Positions 45,664-55,602 of a stretch of 64,000 nucleotides of DNA are shown piece by piece. The notes under the pieces are model-generated. The model saw nothing but the letters and a program-made list of their open reading frames with translations, searched no databases and was not told where the DNA came from. This DNA is from Chitinophagales bacterium (lineage in GTDB: Bacteria > Bacteroidota > Bacteroidia > Chitinophagales > Chitinophagaceae). Every line of letters starts with the position of its first letter. The first letter of the stretch is position 1. Made by a program: the position numbers and the translations under genes. The DNA lies in NCBI GenBank assembly GCA_017303455.1, contig JAFLBM010000014.1, forward strand, positions 1 to 64,000, given 5' to 3'.

Positions 45664-47610
45664 ATGATCATGAGAAAGATTTTTTCATTACTGTTATTAC
45701 TGGTTTCCTTTTTAAGCCCTGTTCTTTCACAAGAGCCTGTTGCCGTGTATAAATGGGAAGTGAGCAGTAAAAAGATCAGTGATGGGGTATATGAACTTAT
45801 CTTTAAAACGAATGGTGCTGCTAACTGGCAATTATACTCACCCAACCAGGAAATAGATGGAATTAAGATGGCCGAACTGGTTTTTGCCGATTCGAGTGTG
45901 GTGATTGATGGCCGGTTTGCGGAAGAAGGAACTGTTAGCAAAATAAACAGCCCGGTATTTAGCAGGGAGGTTACCGTGTATGAGAAGGCTGCTGTTTGGA
46001 AAGTGGTAATTAAGATCAACGGGAAAGTACCGGCACAATTGCAGGGGACATTGAATTCATTTTACGGGAAAGGTGATGCATTCAACAACGATGTTCCCTT
46101 TACCTTCAACGTTAAACTGGAAGGCGGTGTAGAAGCAGATACAACCATAAAGGTGCCGGCAATTGATCTGAAGAACCCGGTTAATGATTGCGGAGATGGC
46201 GATACAAAAGGAAAGAGTATCATGGTTATTTTCCTGTTGGGCCTATTAGGAGGTTTTGTAGCATTGCTTACACCTTGTGTATTTCCGATGATACCGGTCA
46301 CCGTAACTTTCTTTACCAAAAAATCACAGGATAAAAAGAAAGGAATGTACAATGCGGTATTGTATGGCCTGTTCATTTTCCTGATCTATGTAGCGATCAC
46401 TATTCCTTTTCACGTTGTGGATTCCACGAAGAGTGAGGTCTTCAATAATATTTCTACCAATGTATGGCTTAACCTGGTCTTCTTTGTGGTGTTCGTCGTG
46501 TTTGCTTTATCCTTCTTTGGTTTATTTGAGCTGACACTGCCATCCGGGTTTGCCAATAAAGCTGATTCAAAAGCCGGCCTGGGAAATATTGCCGGTATCT
46601 TTTTTATGGCTGTTACGCTGGCCATTGTTTCTTTCTCCTGTACAGGTCCGATATTGGGAACATTGTTAGCCGGCGTGGCTGACCAGGGTGCCTGGCCTTT
46701 GACCGCCGGAGCAGCGGGTTTTGGGGTGGCATTGGGATTGCCCTTTGCTTTGTTTGCTATGTTCCCCAACTGGCTGCAACGCTTACCAAAATCCGGAGGG
46801 TGGATGACGACAGTAAAAGTGGTGTTAGGATTTATTGAGCTGGCTTTGGCAGTTAAATTCTTAGCCAATGCTGACAACGTGGAGCAATGGGGTATCATGA
46901 AAAGAGAAGTGTTTGTTGCTTTATGGATCATTATCGGGATACTGATTGTTCTGTATTTATGGGGAATAATACCTTTCAAAAAAAATAAGCGTCCTGATTT
47001 TACCTTTACAAGAATTGCTTTTATTGCTGTTTTTTCTTTTATAACATTGTATCTTATTCCTGGGCTTACAAATACAAAGTGGGCAGCATTAAAACTGCTC
47101 AGTGGATTTCCGCCGCCCGTATCTTACAGTATTTATCCCGACCATGTATTGCATAAAAATGGAGTAAAGCCATTGGTAAACGATTATGAAGCTGCATTAG
47201 CAAAAGCGAAGGCAGAAAATAAACCCCTGCTGATCGATTTTACCGGCTGGGCCTGTGTGAACTGCAGGAGGATGGAAGAAAAGGTCTGGACGGATAACCT
47301 GGTGGACAGCCTGATGAGAAAAGAATTTGTAGTTGTTTCCTTGTACGTAGATGAGCGAACAAAGCTGCCATTAACTGAACGTATAACCTACACAACTTCA
47401 GCCGGCCAGGAAGAATCAATCATTACCGTTGGTGATAAATGGACAGCTTTCCAGAAAGAAAATTTCGGGGCTGTATCACAACCACAATATGCTATCATCA
47501 ATGCAGATCAAAAGGCATTAACACTGAGTAAATTTTATACACCAGATGCTGATGAGTTTGCTGAATGGCTGCAATGCGGCCTCGATGCACACCGGAAACA
47601 GAAACAATAA
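45664..47610 (+). CDS. dsbD: Thiol:disulfide interchange protein DsbD
   Basis: Passes electrons from cytoplasmic thioredoxin to the periplasm. It has a signal peptide, an N-terminal DsbD-like domain (about residues 25-155), a membrane domain of eight segments with the redox cysteines in LTPCVFPMIP and SFSCTGPILG, and a C-terminal thioredoxin domain with WACVNC. 648 residues. The N-terminal domain keeps the NWQLYSPNQEIDGI pattern but lacks the cysteine pair found in the small upstream gene. The redox-active alpha domain therefore seems to be supplied separately. Confidence 0.94.
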   Translation: MIMRKIFSLLLLLVSFLSPVLSQEPVAVYKWEVSSKKISDGVYELIFKTNGAANWQLYSPNQEIDGIKMAELVFADSSVVIDGRFAEEGTVSKINSPVFSREVTVYEKAAVWKVVIKINGKVPAQLQGTLNSFYGKGDAFNNDVPFTFNVKLEGGVEADTTIKVPAIDLKNPVNDCGDGDTKGKSIMVIFLLGLLGGFVALLTPCVFPMIPVTVTFFTKKSQDKKKGMYNAVLYGLFIFLIYVAITIPFHVVDSTKSEVFNNISTNVWLNLVFFVVFVVFALSFFGLFELTLPSGFANKADSKAGLGNIAGIFFMAVTLAIVSFSCTGPILGTLLAGVADQGAWPLTAGAAGFGVALGLPFALFAMFPNWLQRLPKSGGWMTTVKVVLGFIELALAVKFLANADNVEQWGIMKREVFVALWIIIGILIVLYLWGIIPFKKNKRPDFTFTRIAFIAVFSFITLYLIPGLTNTKWAALKLLSGFPPPVSYSIYPDHVLHKNGVKPLVNDYEAALAKAKAENKPLLIDFTGWACVNCRRMEEKVWTDNLVDSLMRKEFVVVSLYVDERTKLPLTERITYTTSAGQEESIITVGDKWTAFQKENFGAVSQPQYAIINADQKALTLSKFYTPDADEFAEWLQCGLDAHRKQKQ

Positions 47611-47634
47611 AAATAAAATTGGTCAATGAATAAA

Positions 47635-47664
47635 AAAGCCCCGTACCTGTTGTATCGGGGCTTT
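47635..47664 (+). terminator. Terminator after dsbD
   Basis: Stem AAAGCCCCG / CGGGGCTTT (47635-47643 and 47656-47664) with A residues before it, 24 bases after the dsbD stop. The T-run after it is short (CTTTCAATTT). Confidence 0.8.
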
Positions 47665-47672
47665 CAATTTGG

Positions 47673-47764
47673 TGTCATTCTGTACCAACCTTCCGGTTAG
47701 GCAAGCAACTGAAAAATCTTTTATATCGAATTCTTCAATCTCCGGGTGGAGATACAGAATGACA
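47673..47764. repeat. 92-bp intergenic element with 12-bp terminal inverted repeats
   Basis: Begins TGTCATTCTGTA (47673-47684) and ends TACAGAATGACA (47753-47764), which are perfect inverted copies. An internal hairpin ATCTCC-GGGT-GGAGAT lies next to the right end. No coding capacity. The layout suggests a MITE-like or REP-like dispersed element. It sits between the dsbD terminator and the sigma factor stop codon. Confidence 0.75.
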
Positions 47765-47773
47765 AAATCTTAC

Positions 47774-48355
47774 TTATAAAGCAATCTGCTTTTGCAGCAT
47801 CAGCTTACGCAAATTAATCAAACCATAGCGCATACGACCCAAAGCAGTGTTAATACTGCAATCCGTCGCCGCTGCAATCTCTTTAAAACTCATATCTGCA
47901 TAATGACGTAATATGATCACTTCCCGCTGGTCTTCGGGCAGGCGCTGCAACATATCACGAACACGGTCATGGCTCTGCCGTTTCATCATCACTGTCTCAG
48001 CACTGTCTTCGGAGAAATTCAGTACTTCAAAAATATCTTTGTCTTCACCATTGCGGATAGTGGGGGTCCGTTTCACTTTACGGAAATGATCCACACAAAG
48101 GTTGTGTGCAATCCGCATCGCCCAGGGAAGGAATTTTCCTTCTTCTGTGTAGCGGCCGCTGCGCATGGTGTCAATGATCCGGATAAAAACATCCTGGAAG
48201 ATGTCTTCGGCCAGGTACTTGTCTTTTACAAGAAATAATATGGATGTGTAAAGTTTGTCCTTGTGGCGGAGGACAAGGGCTTCAAGGGCATCCAGGTGAC
48301 CATCTGTAAACAGATGAATCAGTTCATGGTCGGTCTTTTTAGTATAAGCTTTCAT
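47774..48355 (-). CDS. ECF-type RNA polymerase sigma factor
   Basis: 193 residues from the ATG at 48355 (a GTG nine codons upstream is also open). Sigma-70 region 2 is visible as DKLYTSILFLVKDKYLAEDIFQDVFIRIIDT and FLPWAMRIAHNLCVDHFRK. Region 4 is LPEDQREVIILRHYADMSFKEIAAATDCSINTALGRMRYGLINLRKLM. No anti-sigma gene is adjacent. The regulon is unknown. The 288-base gap upstream holds no gene. Confidence 0.94.
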   Translation of the reverse strand: MKAYTKKTDHELIHLFTDGHLDALEALVLRHKDKLYTSILFLVKDKYLAEDIFQDVFIRIIDTMRSGRYTEEGKFLPWAMRIAHNLCVDHFRKVKRTPTIRNGEDKDIFEVLNFSEDSAETVMMKRQSHDRVRDMLQRLPEDQREVIILRHYADMSFKEIAAATDCSINTALGRMRYGLINLRKLMLQKQIAL

Positions 48356-48624
48356 AACTCCTACAGGTTTAGGTTGCTCCACCTAAGCAATAGCTTTGGC
48401 AGATATTCAATGGATATTGGTTGCGAAATCGGTGATTGGTTAAATAACAGCGTAGAAGTTATGCGATAGGCGGTGTAGATTTTTGGTTTTTCATTTTTTT
48501 GGATATTGGACTTTAAAAATAGGCCATTTCATGAAATTGCCAAACATTTGTAGGCTTAAAGCGTAGTTTAGTGTGTTAGCAAACTGTTAATGATTTGCGC
48601 TGAAATCTAAGCCCAGCAAGGCTT

Positions 48625-48632
48625 TATATTTG
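48625..48632 (+). promoter_or_regulatory. -7 promoter box (TATATTTG) of uvrA
   Basis: An exact TAnnTTTG match ending 11 bases before the uvrA ATG. A TTG lies 27 bases upstream, somewhat too far. If the box is used, the mRNA would have a very short leader. Confidence 0.5.
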
Positions 48633-48643
48633 TAATAACAATA

Positions 48644-51457
48644 ATGGAAAAGACGATAAAAGGGAAAAATCCCGTAAAAGCAAAGACCGTAAATTCCGCA
48701 GAAAACATCTCCATAAAAGGGGCAAGGGTGCATAATCTGAAGAATGTGGATGTGACAATCCCCCGTAATAAACTCGTTGTCGTGACGGGTGTTTCCGGTT
48801 CCGGCAAGTCATCACTTACGATTGACACACTATATGCAGAAGGCCAGCGGCGGTATGCAGAAAGCCTGAGTGCCTATGCCCGGCAGTTCCTCAACCGGAT
48901 GAATAAGCCGGATGTAGACTATATCAAAGGCTTGTGCCCGGCGATTGCTATTGAACAAAAAGTGATCACCCGGACTCCCCGGAGTACCGTGGGCAGTATG
49001 ACCGAGATATATGATTATCTCCGCCTTTTATATGCCCGGATCGGTAAAACCATCTCACCGGTATCAGGAAAAGAAGTTAAGAAAGATGATGTGGCGGATG
49101 TACTGGATGCTATTGTTAAACTAAAAGAAGGCGATAAAGTTTTTATCCTGGCTTTGTTCAAACAACATAAGAACCGGGAAATAAAAGAGGAGCTGAATAT
49201 CCTTGCTCAAAAAGGATTCAGCCGGATCTATACCGACGGGCAGGTATTGCGGATCGAAGAAGAGATGGAGAATCCCAAAACAATTGTCGGAAAGAAAAAG
49301 GCCACAGTTTATATACTGGTTGACCGGATTGTGGTAAAAGAATTTGATGAAGATGATAAACACCGGCTGGCCGATTCCATTGGCACTGCTTTTTACGAAG
49401 GAGAGGGAGATGTTTATATTGAAGTGAACGGAACTAAACTGTTGCATTTCAACAACCGGTTTGAGCTGGATGAAATGCAGTTTGAGGAACCAGTACCCAA
49501 TCTTTTCTCTTTTAATAATCCTTTTGGCGCTTGCCCTACTTGTGAAGGATTCAGCCAGGTACTCGGAATTGACGCTGACCTTGTTATTCCCGACAGGCGG
49601 CTAAGTGTATATGAAGGGGCTGTTGCACCCTGGAAAGGCGAAAAGCTGGATTGGTGGAGACAACAATTCATTAAAGTAGCCAGGAAGGTCAATTTCCCGG
49701 TGCACAAACCAATTGCTGATCTTACGGACAAACAATATGAAGTTTTATGGGAAGGAGTGGATGGTATTGGGATCAATGCTTTCTTTAAAGATGTGGAGTC
49801 ACAGTTATATAAAGTGCAGTACAGGGTACTGCTAAGCCGGTACAGGGGCAGAACCAATTGTCCCGACTGCAAAGGATACCGGTTGAGAAAAGAAGCCTTA
49901 TATGTTAAGGTGAATGGCAAACATATTGGTGAACTGAGTGATATGCCCGTGAAATACCTGAAAGGTTGGTTTGATGAGTCAGGAAAAAAACTCAGTACCC
50001 ACGATAAAGAAGTGGCAAAACGGATATTGATCGAACTGAACAACCGGATTGATACATTAATAAAAGTGGGACTGGGCTATTTGACCTTAAGCCGCCTTGC
50101 TAATTCATTAAGTGGTGGTGAAAGCCAGCGCATTCAACTTACCAGAAGTTTGGGAAGTAACCTTACCAACTCACTTTATATTCTAGATGAGCCATCAATA
50201 GGTCTTCATTCCAGAGATACAACGAATCTTATCAAAGTGCTGAAAGAATTGAGAGACCTGGGCAATACAGTAGTGGTGGTGGAGCATGATGAGATGATGA
50301 TGCGGGAAGCCGATCATATTATTGATATGGGACCATTAGCTTCTCACCTGGGCGGAGAAGTGGTAGCTGCGGGTAATTATGATGAACTGGTGGCTAATCC
50401 CGATAGCCTGACGGGAAAATATCTCAGCGGCCAATTGAGCATTGATCCCCCCAAAACCATTCGTAAATGGAGCAGTTCTATTACTATTGAAGGAGCAAGA
50501 CAGCATAATCTCAAAAACATCACCGTTCAATTTCCGTTGAATGTGTTGTGCGTGGTAAGCGGTGTAAGTGGGAGCGGTAAGACAACCCTGGTCAAACAAA
50601 TATTATATCCCGCATTACGAAAGATAAAAGGAGAGTTCGGGGATAAGGTGGGTTTTCATAAAGCAATCAGCGGCGATATCGACAGTATAGCACAAATAGA
50701 AATGGTGGACCAGAATCCCATTGGCAAATCATCAAGAAGCAACCCGGTCACCTATATCAAGGCCTATGATGAAATCAGGGATTTGTATGCCCGGCAGCCA
50801 CTCAGTAAGATGAGAGGTTTCCAACCCAAACATTTTTCTTTCAATGTGGATGGAGGGCGATGTGATACCTGTAAGGGAGAAGGCGAACAGGTGGTGGAGA
50901 TGCAGTTCCTGGCTGATGTGCACCTGACCTGCGAATCCTGTGGCGGAAAAAAATTCAAAGAAGAAGTGCTGGAAGTAAAATACAAAGACAAGAGCATATT
51001 TGATATACTGGAGTTGAGTGTGGATGAAGCCATTGAATTCTTTTATGAGGAAAAGAACCTTTCCAAAGCATTACAACCATTGAGTGATGTGGGTCTCGGC
51101 TATGTGAAACTGGGGCAATCATCAGACACTTTATCGGGTGGTGAGGCACAAAGGGTGAAACTGGCTTCCTTCCTGGGTAAGGGAAGAGCTGCCAATAAAG
51201 TGTTGTTCATTTTTGACGAACCAACAACAGGCCTTCATTTTCATGATATCAAAAAATTACTGGCTTCATTTAATGCATTGATTGAACAGGGGCATTCTAT
51301 TTTGGTGATAGAGCATAACACGGATGTGATCCGCAGTGCCGATTGGGTGATCGACCTGGGCCCTGAGGCGGGAGATGGCGGCGGTAATTTAGTGTTTGCC
51401 GGAAAGCCCGCCGATCTGAAAAAGAATAAGGAAAGCCATACAGCAAAGTATCTCTGA
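48644..51457 (+). CDS. uvrA: Excinuclease ABC subunit UvrA
   Basis: DNA-damage recognition ATPase of nucleotide excision repair, 937 residues. Two ABC modules are visible. The first has Walker [11 protein letters not shown], zinc module [10 protein letters not shown]...CPDCKGYRL and signature [11 protein letters not shown]. The second has [10 protein letters not shown], zinc knuckle [14 protein letters not shown]...CESCGGKKF and [11 protein letters not shown]. Its stop codon abuts the stop of the convergent DUF4293 gene with no gap. Confidence 0.97.
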   Translation: MEKTIKGKNPVKAKTVNSAENISIKGARVHNLKNVDVTIPRNKLVVVTGVSGSGKSSLTIDTLYAEGQRRYAESLSAYARQFLNRMNKPDVDYIKGLCPAIAIEQKVITRTPRSTVGSMTEIYDYLRLLYARIGKTISPVSGKEVKKDDVADVLDAIVKLKEGDKVFILALFKQHKNREIKEELNILAQKGFSRIYTDGQVLRIEEEMENPKTIVGKKKATVYILVDRIVVKEFDEDDKHRLADSIGTAFYEGEGDVYIEVNGTKLLHFNNRFELDEMQFEEPVPNLFSFNNPFGACPTCEGFSQVLGIDADLVIPDRRLSVYEGAVAPWKGEKLDWWRQQFIKVARKVNFPVHKPIADLTDKQYEVLWEGVDGIGINAFFKDVESQLYKVQYRVLLSRYRGRTNCPDCKGYRLRKEALYVKVNGKHIGELSDMPVKYLKGWFDESGKKLSTHDKEVAKRILIELNNRIDTLIKVGLGYLTLSRLANSLSGGESQRIQLTRSLGSNLTNSLYILDEPSIGLHSRDTTNLIKVLKELRDLGNTVVVVEHDEMMMREADHIIDMGPLASHLGGEVVAAGNYDELVANPDSLTGKYLSGQLSIDPPKTIRKWSSSITIEGARQHNLKNITVQFPLNVLCVVSGVSGSGKTTLVKQILYPALRKIKGEFGDKVGFHKAISGDIDSIAQIEMVDQNPIGKSSRSNPVTYIKAYDEIRDLYARQPLSKMRGFQPKHFSFNVDGGRCDTCKGEGEQVVEMQFLADVHLTCESCGGKKFKEEVLEVKYKDKSIFDILELSVDEAIEFFYEEKNLSKALQPLSDVGLGYVKLGQSSDTLSGGEAQRVKLASFLGKGRAANKVLFIFDEPTTGLHFHDIKKLLASFNALIEQGHSILVIEHNTDVIRSADWVIDLGPEAGDGGGNLVFAGKPADLKKNKESHTAKYL

Positions 51458-51874
51458 TCAGCGCAATTTGTCTAAGGACTTTACCAGTTTTTCATCTTTC
51501 CGGACACCCCTGAAAGCCATGAAATAACTTATTAAAACCACAAAGGGTAAAATGCAGTAGAGGGCTAAGGTGGATTTTTCAAATTTTTGCATTTGCACGA
51601 TGTAAACAGCAAGGATGCCAATGGAAAGGACAATGCCTAACAAGCAAAGCTGAATTTGCAGTTTCCTGTCCTTGAACATAAAAATGGTTATAACAGACAA
51701 GATCACGGAAGCACCTGTCATGATCAGCAGGAAGAAATTACTGGCCGCATCAAGGTCTTCCGCCACGGATTGGTTATTGATCAGTTTTGAGCCGGTCAGG
51801 AAAGGGAACTGAAAACTGAATATGGCACAAAGGGTTGCTAATAATAACCACAATGTTTGCTGGCGTTGTATCAT
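51458..51874 (-). CDS. DUF4293-family membrane protein
   Basis: 138 residues, four hydrophobic segments, beginning MIQRQQTLWLLLATLCAIFSF, which is typical of DUF4293 proteins of Bacteroidota. Function unknown. It converges on uvrA with adjacent stop codons. Confidence 0.85.
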   Translation of the reverse strand: MIQRQQTLWLLLATLCAIFSFQFPFLTGSKLINNQSVAEDLDAASNFFLLIMTGASVILSVITIFMFKDRKLQIQLCLLGIVLSIGILAVYIVQMQKFEKSTLALYCILPFVVLISYFMAFRGVRKDEKLVKSLDKLR

Positions 51875-51941
51875 GACATGGAATATTTACTGCTAAAATA
51901 GTGAATCCTGCAGTTACTATGCATGATCAGGCGGGGCATAA

Positions 51942-51970
51942 AAAAACATCCGTTGCTGGCGGATGTTTTT
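51942..51970 (-). terminator. Terminator of glyA
   Basis: Stem AAAAACATCCG / CGGATGTTTTT with a 7-base loop (51942-51952 and 51960-51970), 14 bases beyond the glyA stop on the minus strand. A and T runs flank both sides, so it could also act on the plus strand. Confidence 0.88.
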
Positions 51971-51983
51971 TATTAAAATACTT

Positions 51984-53261
51984 TTATCCGAGTTCAGGAT
52001 ACAAAGGAAACTGTTTCATGAATTCTTTTACCTCGGCTTTCACTCCTCTTACCATCTCCTCATCATCGGTATTCAACAGCACTTTGTCAATGAACGCAAC
52101 CACTGTTTCCATATCGGCTTCTTTCATACCTCTTGTTGTGATGGCCGGAACGCCGACCCGGATACCGGAAGTAACAAACGGAGATTTATCATCAAAAGGC
52201 ACGGCATTTTTATTCAGGGTTATATGGGCTTTATCCAGTGTTTCCTGTGCTTTTTTACCCGTGAGATTCTTATTGCGGAGATCGATCAGCATCAGGTGGT
52301 TGTCGGTGCCATCGCTGATGAGATTATAACCACGGCTTACAAAAGCCCTGGCCATTGCCTGTGCATTGCTGATGATCTGTTTGCCGTAGGCTTTGAAATC
52401 TTCGGACAGTATTTCGCCGAATGCAACAGCTTTGGCAGCGATCACATGTTCTAATGGACCACCCTGCGTGCCGGGGAAGACGGCGAGATCCAATAACTGG
52501 CTCATCATCCTTGTATTCCCTTTGGGATCTTTAATGCCCCAGGGGTTTTCAAAATCATGACGCAGCATAATGATACCGCCTCTTGGTCCCCGCAATGTTT
52601 TATGAGTTGTAGAAGAAACAATATGACAATGATCAAACGGATCATTCAATAAGCCTGAAGCGATCAGGCCGGCAGGATGTGCAATATCTGCAAATACAAT
52701 GGCCCCTATCTTATCGGCTACTTCACGGATGCGTTTATAATCCCAGTCGCGGCTGTATGCAGAAGCGCCGCAGATGATCATTTTCGGTTTTTCAGCCAGG
52801 GCAGTTTTTTCTAACTGGTCATAATCCACAATGCCATCTTTGGTAACGCCATAATGCAGAGCCTGGTAAGTTTTACCGCTGAAATTGGCCGGGCTTCCGT
52901 GTGTAAGATGCCCGCCCATACTAAGATCAAGACCTAAGATTTTTTCTCCCGGTTTCATGACGGCAAGAAAAACGGCTCCGTTGGCCTGGGCACCACTGTG
53001 CGGTTGCACGTTGGCCCAGGTAGCATTGAATACTTTTTTTAATCGTTCAATGGCCAGCGTTTCGATCTCATCCACCACTTCACAACCGCCATAATAACGT
53101 TTGCCGGGATAACCTTCAGCATATTTGTTAGTAGCCACTGTTCCCATGGCCTGCATTACCTGCAGGGAAGTGAAATTTTCTGAAGCGATCAGTTCAATAC
53201 CATGACGCTGCCGTTCCAGTTCTTTGTTGAGAAGATCGAATATTGCCGTGTCTTTTTGCAT
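51984..53261 (-). CDS. glyA: Serine hydroxymethyltransferase GlyA
   Basis: PLP enzyme converting serine and tetrahydrofolate to glycine and methylene-THF. The PLP lysine lies in [35 protein letters not shown] and [12 protein letters not shown] are family blocks. The frame is open 38 codons further, to 53375, but that stretch is a leader containing a GC-rich palindrome (53311-53330) and reads as unrelated sequence. The ATG at 53261 ([18 protein letters not shown]) is the true start. 425 residues. Confidence 0.96.
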   Translation of the reverse strand: MQKDTAIFDLLNKELERQRHGIELIASENFTSLQVMQAMGTVATNKYAEGYPGKRYYGGCEVVDEIETLAIERLKKVFNATWANVQPHSGAQANGAVFLAVMKPGEKILGLDLSMGGHLTHGSPANFSGKTYQALHYGVTKDGIVDYDQLEKTALAEKPKMIICGASAYSRDWDYKRIREVADKIGAIVFADIAHPAGLIASGLLNDPFDHCHIVSSTTHKTLRGPRGGIIMLRHDFENPWGIKDPKGNTRMMSQLLDLAVFPGTQGGPLEHVIAAKAVAFGEILSEDFKAYGKQIISNAQAMARAFVSRGYNLISDGTDNHLMLIDLRNKNLTGKKAQETLDKAHITLNKNAVPFDDKSPFVTSGIRVGVPAITTRGMKEADMETVVAFIDKVLLNTDDEEMVRGVKAEVKEFMKQFPLYPELG

Positions 53262-53310
53262 ACGGGTTGTTGATATTTCGTTTAGCTGAATAGAATTACC
53301 GGACGATGAA

Positions 53311-53330
53311 CCTGCCTGCCGGTAGGCAGG
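53311..53330. repeat. CCTGCCTGCC-type palindrome in the glyA leader
   Basis: The perfect arms CCTGCCT (53311-53317) and AGGCAGG (53324-53330) surround GCCGGT. It is the same repeat type as in rsmH (350-370). It lies between the glyA -7 box and the glyA ATG, so it should form a hairpin in the leader mRNA. Confidence 0.8.
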
Positions 53331-53390
53331 GGGTGCGGCGCAACGAAGTAGAATAGCAGTACTATGGTTGGGCACCTATAAAATCTGCTG

Positions 53391-53398
53391 CAAAAGTA
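53391..53398 (-). promoter_or_regulatory. -7 promoter box (TACTTTTG) of glyA
   Basis: Minus-strand TACTTTTG matches TAnnTTTG exactly and predicts a leader of about 125 bases before the glyA ATG. No good -33 TTG was found. Confidence 0.5.
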
Positions 53399-53436
53399 AG
53401 TTAGCCGGGCATCGGGTGGGCGGCTTGTGCAAAGTT

Positions 53437-53464
53437 TTTGTTTATTCTAAAATCGTTACTTTCG
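53437..53464 (+). promoter_or_regulatory. Candidate promoter of the nucleotidyltransferase gene
   Basis: TTTG (53437-53440), 16 bases, then TACTTTCG (53457-53464), one mismatch from TAnnTTTG. It lies 51 bases before the ATG at 53516. Confidence 0.4.
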
Positions 53465-53515
53465 TTGGCTTTTAATTTATAAAAAGGTTACCGCCCCCGG
53501 CGGTTGTTAGGTTCA

Positions 53516-54505
53516 ATGAAAGCGATCATACCAGTAGCGGGTGCAGGCACAAAGCTGCGTCCTCATAGTTATACACAACCAAAGGCTTTAATTCCACTGG
53601 CGGGCAAGACTGTACTCAGCATCATCATTGACCAGTTGCGGGAGGCAGGGATCAATGAATTCATCTTTATCGTAGGCTACCTGGGTGATAAGATCCAGGA
53701 TCATGTACGGAATAAATATCCTGACCTGAAGGCACACTATGTGCACCAGGCTGACCGGCAGGGTGTTGGGCATGCCATCAGGCTGACCAGGAATATTGTG
53801 AACAATGATGAGGTGTTTGTGGTGCTGGGCGACAGCATCTGTGAATATGATGTAAAAGAAGTAGTAAACAGTCCTTTTTCCATGCTGGGTTTACGGAAGG
53901 TAGATGACCCGAGGGATTTTGGTGTGGCCGAGATCAATGAGGAAGGTATCATTGATCATGTGGTGGAGAAACCACAGATACCCAAATCAAACCTGGCCCT
54001 GGTGGGAGTGTATAAGATCAAAGAAACTGAGCAGATGTTTCAATGCCTGGAAAATAATATCCGGCAGGGGCTTCGCACCCATGGAGAATACAGCCTGACC
54101 GATGCATTGGATTGTATGATCAACCTGGGGGCAAAATTCAGATCGTTCAAAGTAGAGAACTGGTTTGACTGCGGCCGGAAAGAAACGATGCTGGAATCCA
54201 ATGCGATCCTCCTGAAAAAGTTTGCACCTAAAACAGATCCTGATCGGTTTGAAAATACCGTGATCATTCACCCCGTGAGTATTGGTGATGGTTGCACTAT
54301 CAAGAATTCAATTATAGGACCCAATGTGGCGGTTGGTGAGAATACTACTATTGACTCTTCCATTATCAAGAATTCGATCATTGGCTCTTTTTCCGATCTG
54401 TTTGATATCGTACTGGACTCCTCCATCATCGGCAGTGATACCGATCTGAAAGGAGAAACAAGAACCCTTAATATTGGCGATAATACAAGTATTAACCTGG
54501 GATGA
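53516..54505 (+). CDS. Sugar-phosphate nucleotidyltransferase with left-handed beta-helix
   Basis: RmlA/GlmU-like NTP transferase, 329 residues from the ATG at 53516. The N-terminal loop is PVAGAGTKLRPHSYTQPKALIPLAGK (a Lys replaces the usual Arg of GTRLRP). VLGDSICEYD and VVEKPQIP follow. The C-terminus has hexapeptide repeats (VSIGDGCTIKNSIIGPNVAVGENTTIDSSIIKNSIIG) forming a left-handed helix. Nearest named relatives are glucose-1-phosphate thymidylyltransferases, but the exact sugar and nucleotide are not determined. Confidence 0.88.
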   Translation: MKAIIPVAGAGTKLRPHSYTQPKALIPLAGKTVLSIIIDQLREAGINEFIFIVGYLGDKIQDHVRNKYPDLKAHYVHQADRQGVGHAIRLTRNIVNNDEVFVVLGDSICEYDVKEVVNSPFSMLGLRKVDDPRDFGVAEINEEGIIDHVVEKPQIPKSNLALVGVYKIKETEQMFQCLENNIRQGLRTHGEYSLTDALDCMINLGAKFRSFKVENWFDCGRKETMLESNAILLKKFAPKTDPDRFENTVIIHPVSIGDGCTIKNSIIGPNVAVGENTTIDSSIIKNSIIGSFSDLFDIVLDSSIIGSDTDLKGETRTLNIGDNTSINLG

Positions 54506-54514
54506 AATCAATCG

Positions 54515-54548
54515 TTGGTAGAGGGTAGTGAGCCATGAATTATCTTTA
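54515..54548 (+). promoter_or_regulatory. Weak candidate promoter of the NMO-like gene
   Basis: TTG (54515-54517), 23 bases, then TATCTTTA (54541-54548), one mismatch from TAnnTTTG, 24 bases before the ATG at 54572. Confidence 0.3.
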
Positions 54549-54571
54549 TGACCACTAACTAGTAATTACTC

Positions 54572-55546
54572 ATGACTCATGACTCACACCTCACGACTCC
54601 CTTCGCTAATCGCATCACAAAACTTTTTGGTATAGATTACCCCATCATCCAGGCAGGAATGATCTGGGCCAGTGGCTGGCGGCTGGCCAGTGCTGTCAGT
54701 AATGCAGGGGGGCTGGGTATTATCGGGAGCGGCTCCATGTATCCTGAGGTATTGAGGGAGCATATTCAAAAATGCAAAGCAGCAACCAGCCGCCCTTTTG
54801 GGGTAAATGTGCCCTTGCTTTACCCGGATATTGATAAACACATACAGATCATATTGGAAGAAGGAGTGAAAATTGTTTTTACCTCTGCCGGTAACCCGAA
54901 AACATGGAGCAGCGTCTTAAAAGAAAAAGCTGTCACAGTGGTGCATGTGGTCAGCTCTTCCAAATTTGCAAGGAAAGCAGAAGAAGCAGGATGTGATGCA
55001 GTGGTGGCAGAAGGTTTTGAAGCAGGGGGGCACAATGGTAGGGAAGAAACAACCACGATGGTATTGATACCGGCAGTGGTGGAAGCTGTGAAAATACCGG
55101 TGATTGCTGCAGGGGGAATAGCAACGGGAAGACAAATGCTCGCAGCGATGGTGATGGGAGCCGAAGGAGTGCAAATGGGGAGTGCTTTTGTAGCCAGTGA
55201 AGAAGCCTCTTCACATATTGAGTTTAAAAAAGCTGTGGTGAATACGCAAGAGGGAGATACGGTTTTAACGATGAAACAACTCACCCCGGTCCGGCTAATT
55301 AAAAATAAATTCTATCAGCAGGTGCAAGAAACTGAAGCGAGGGGAGCAACTGCTGAGGAGTTAAAAACCTTACTGGGAAGGGGAAGGGCTAAAAAAGGAA
55401 TGTTTGAAGGAAATATGGAAGAAGGTGAACTGGAAATCGGGCAGGTGAGTGCATTGCTGGATCGTATTTTACCTGCGGGGGAGATCGTAAAAAATGTTTG
55501 GACAGAATTTAATAAGGCCTTGCTGAATCCGGTTAAAATGCTTTAA
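54572..55546 (+). CDS. NMO/FabK-family FMN-dependent oxidoreductase
   Basis: Nitronate monooxygenase-like TIM-barrel flavoprotein, 324 residues. PIIQAGMIWASGWRLASAVSNAGGLGIIGSG is the family opening. The active-site histidine region reads AEGFEAGGHNG, and FMN-phosphate binding is AAGGIATGRQMLAAMVMGAEGVQMGSAF. Such proteins are annotated either as nitronate monooxygenase or enoyl-ACP reductase II, and sequence reading cannot separate them. An ATG 3 codons upstream in a direct repeat (ACTCATG twice) makes the exact start uncertain. Confidence 0.9.
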   Translation: MTHDSHLTTPFANRITKLFGIDYPIIQAGMIWASGWRLASAVSNAGGLGIIGSGSMYPEVLREHIQKCKAATSRPFGVNVPLLYPDIDKHIQIILEEGVKIVFTSAGNPKTWSSVLKEKAVTVVHVVSSSKFARKAEEAGCDAVVAEGFEAGGHNGREETTTMVLIPAVVEAVKIPVIAAGGIATGRQMLAAMVMGAEGVQMGSAFVASEEASSHIEFKKAVVNTQEGDTVLTMKQLTPVRLIKNKFYQQVQETEARGATAEELKTLLGRGRAKKGMFEGNMEEGELEIGQVSALLDRILPAGEIVKNVWTEFNKALLNPVKML

Positions 55547-55602
55547 TTTTAAACCACGGAACATTTCGTATACCATTTAACCAACGATTAAACTATTTAT
55601 TC

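Noticed and set aside
48383..48643. Anti-sigma or small gene beside the sigma factor
   Set aside because: The gap has no open frame with coding character on either strand.
51901..52454. Plus-strand frames opposite glyA
   Set aside because: Antisense shadows of the strongly conserved GlyA coding sequence.
53262..53375. N-terminal extension of GlyA (38 codons)
   Set aside because: It reads as low-complexity sequence through a palindromic repeat, while the ATG at 53261 gives the normal GlyA start.
54560..54595. Regulatory iteron from ACTCATG direct repeats
   Set aside because: Only two to three imperfect copies of a short sequence spanning the start codon. More likely chance or slippage.
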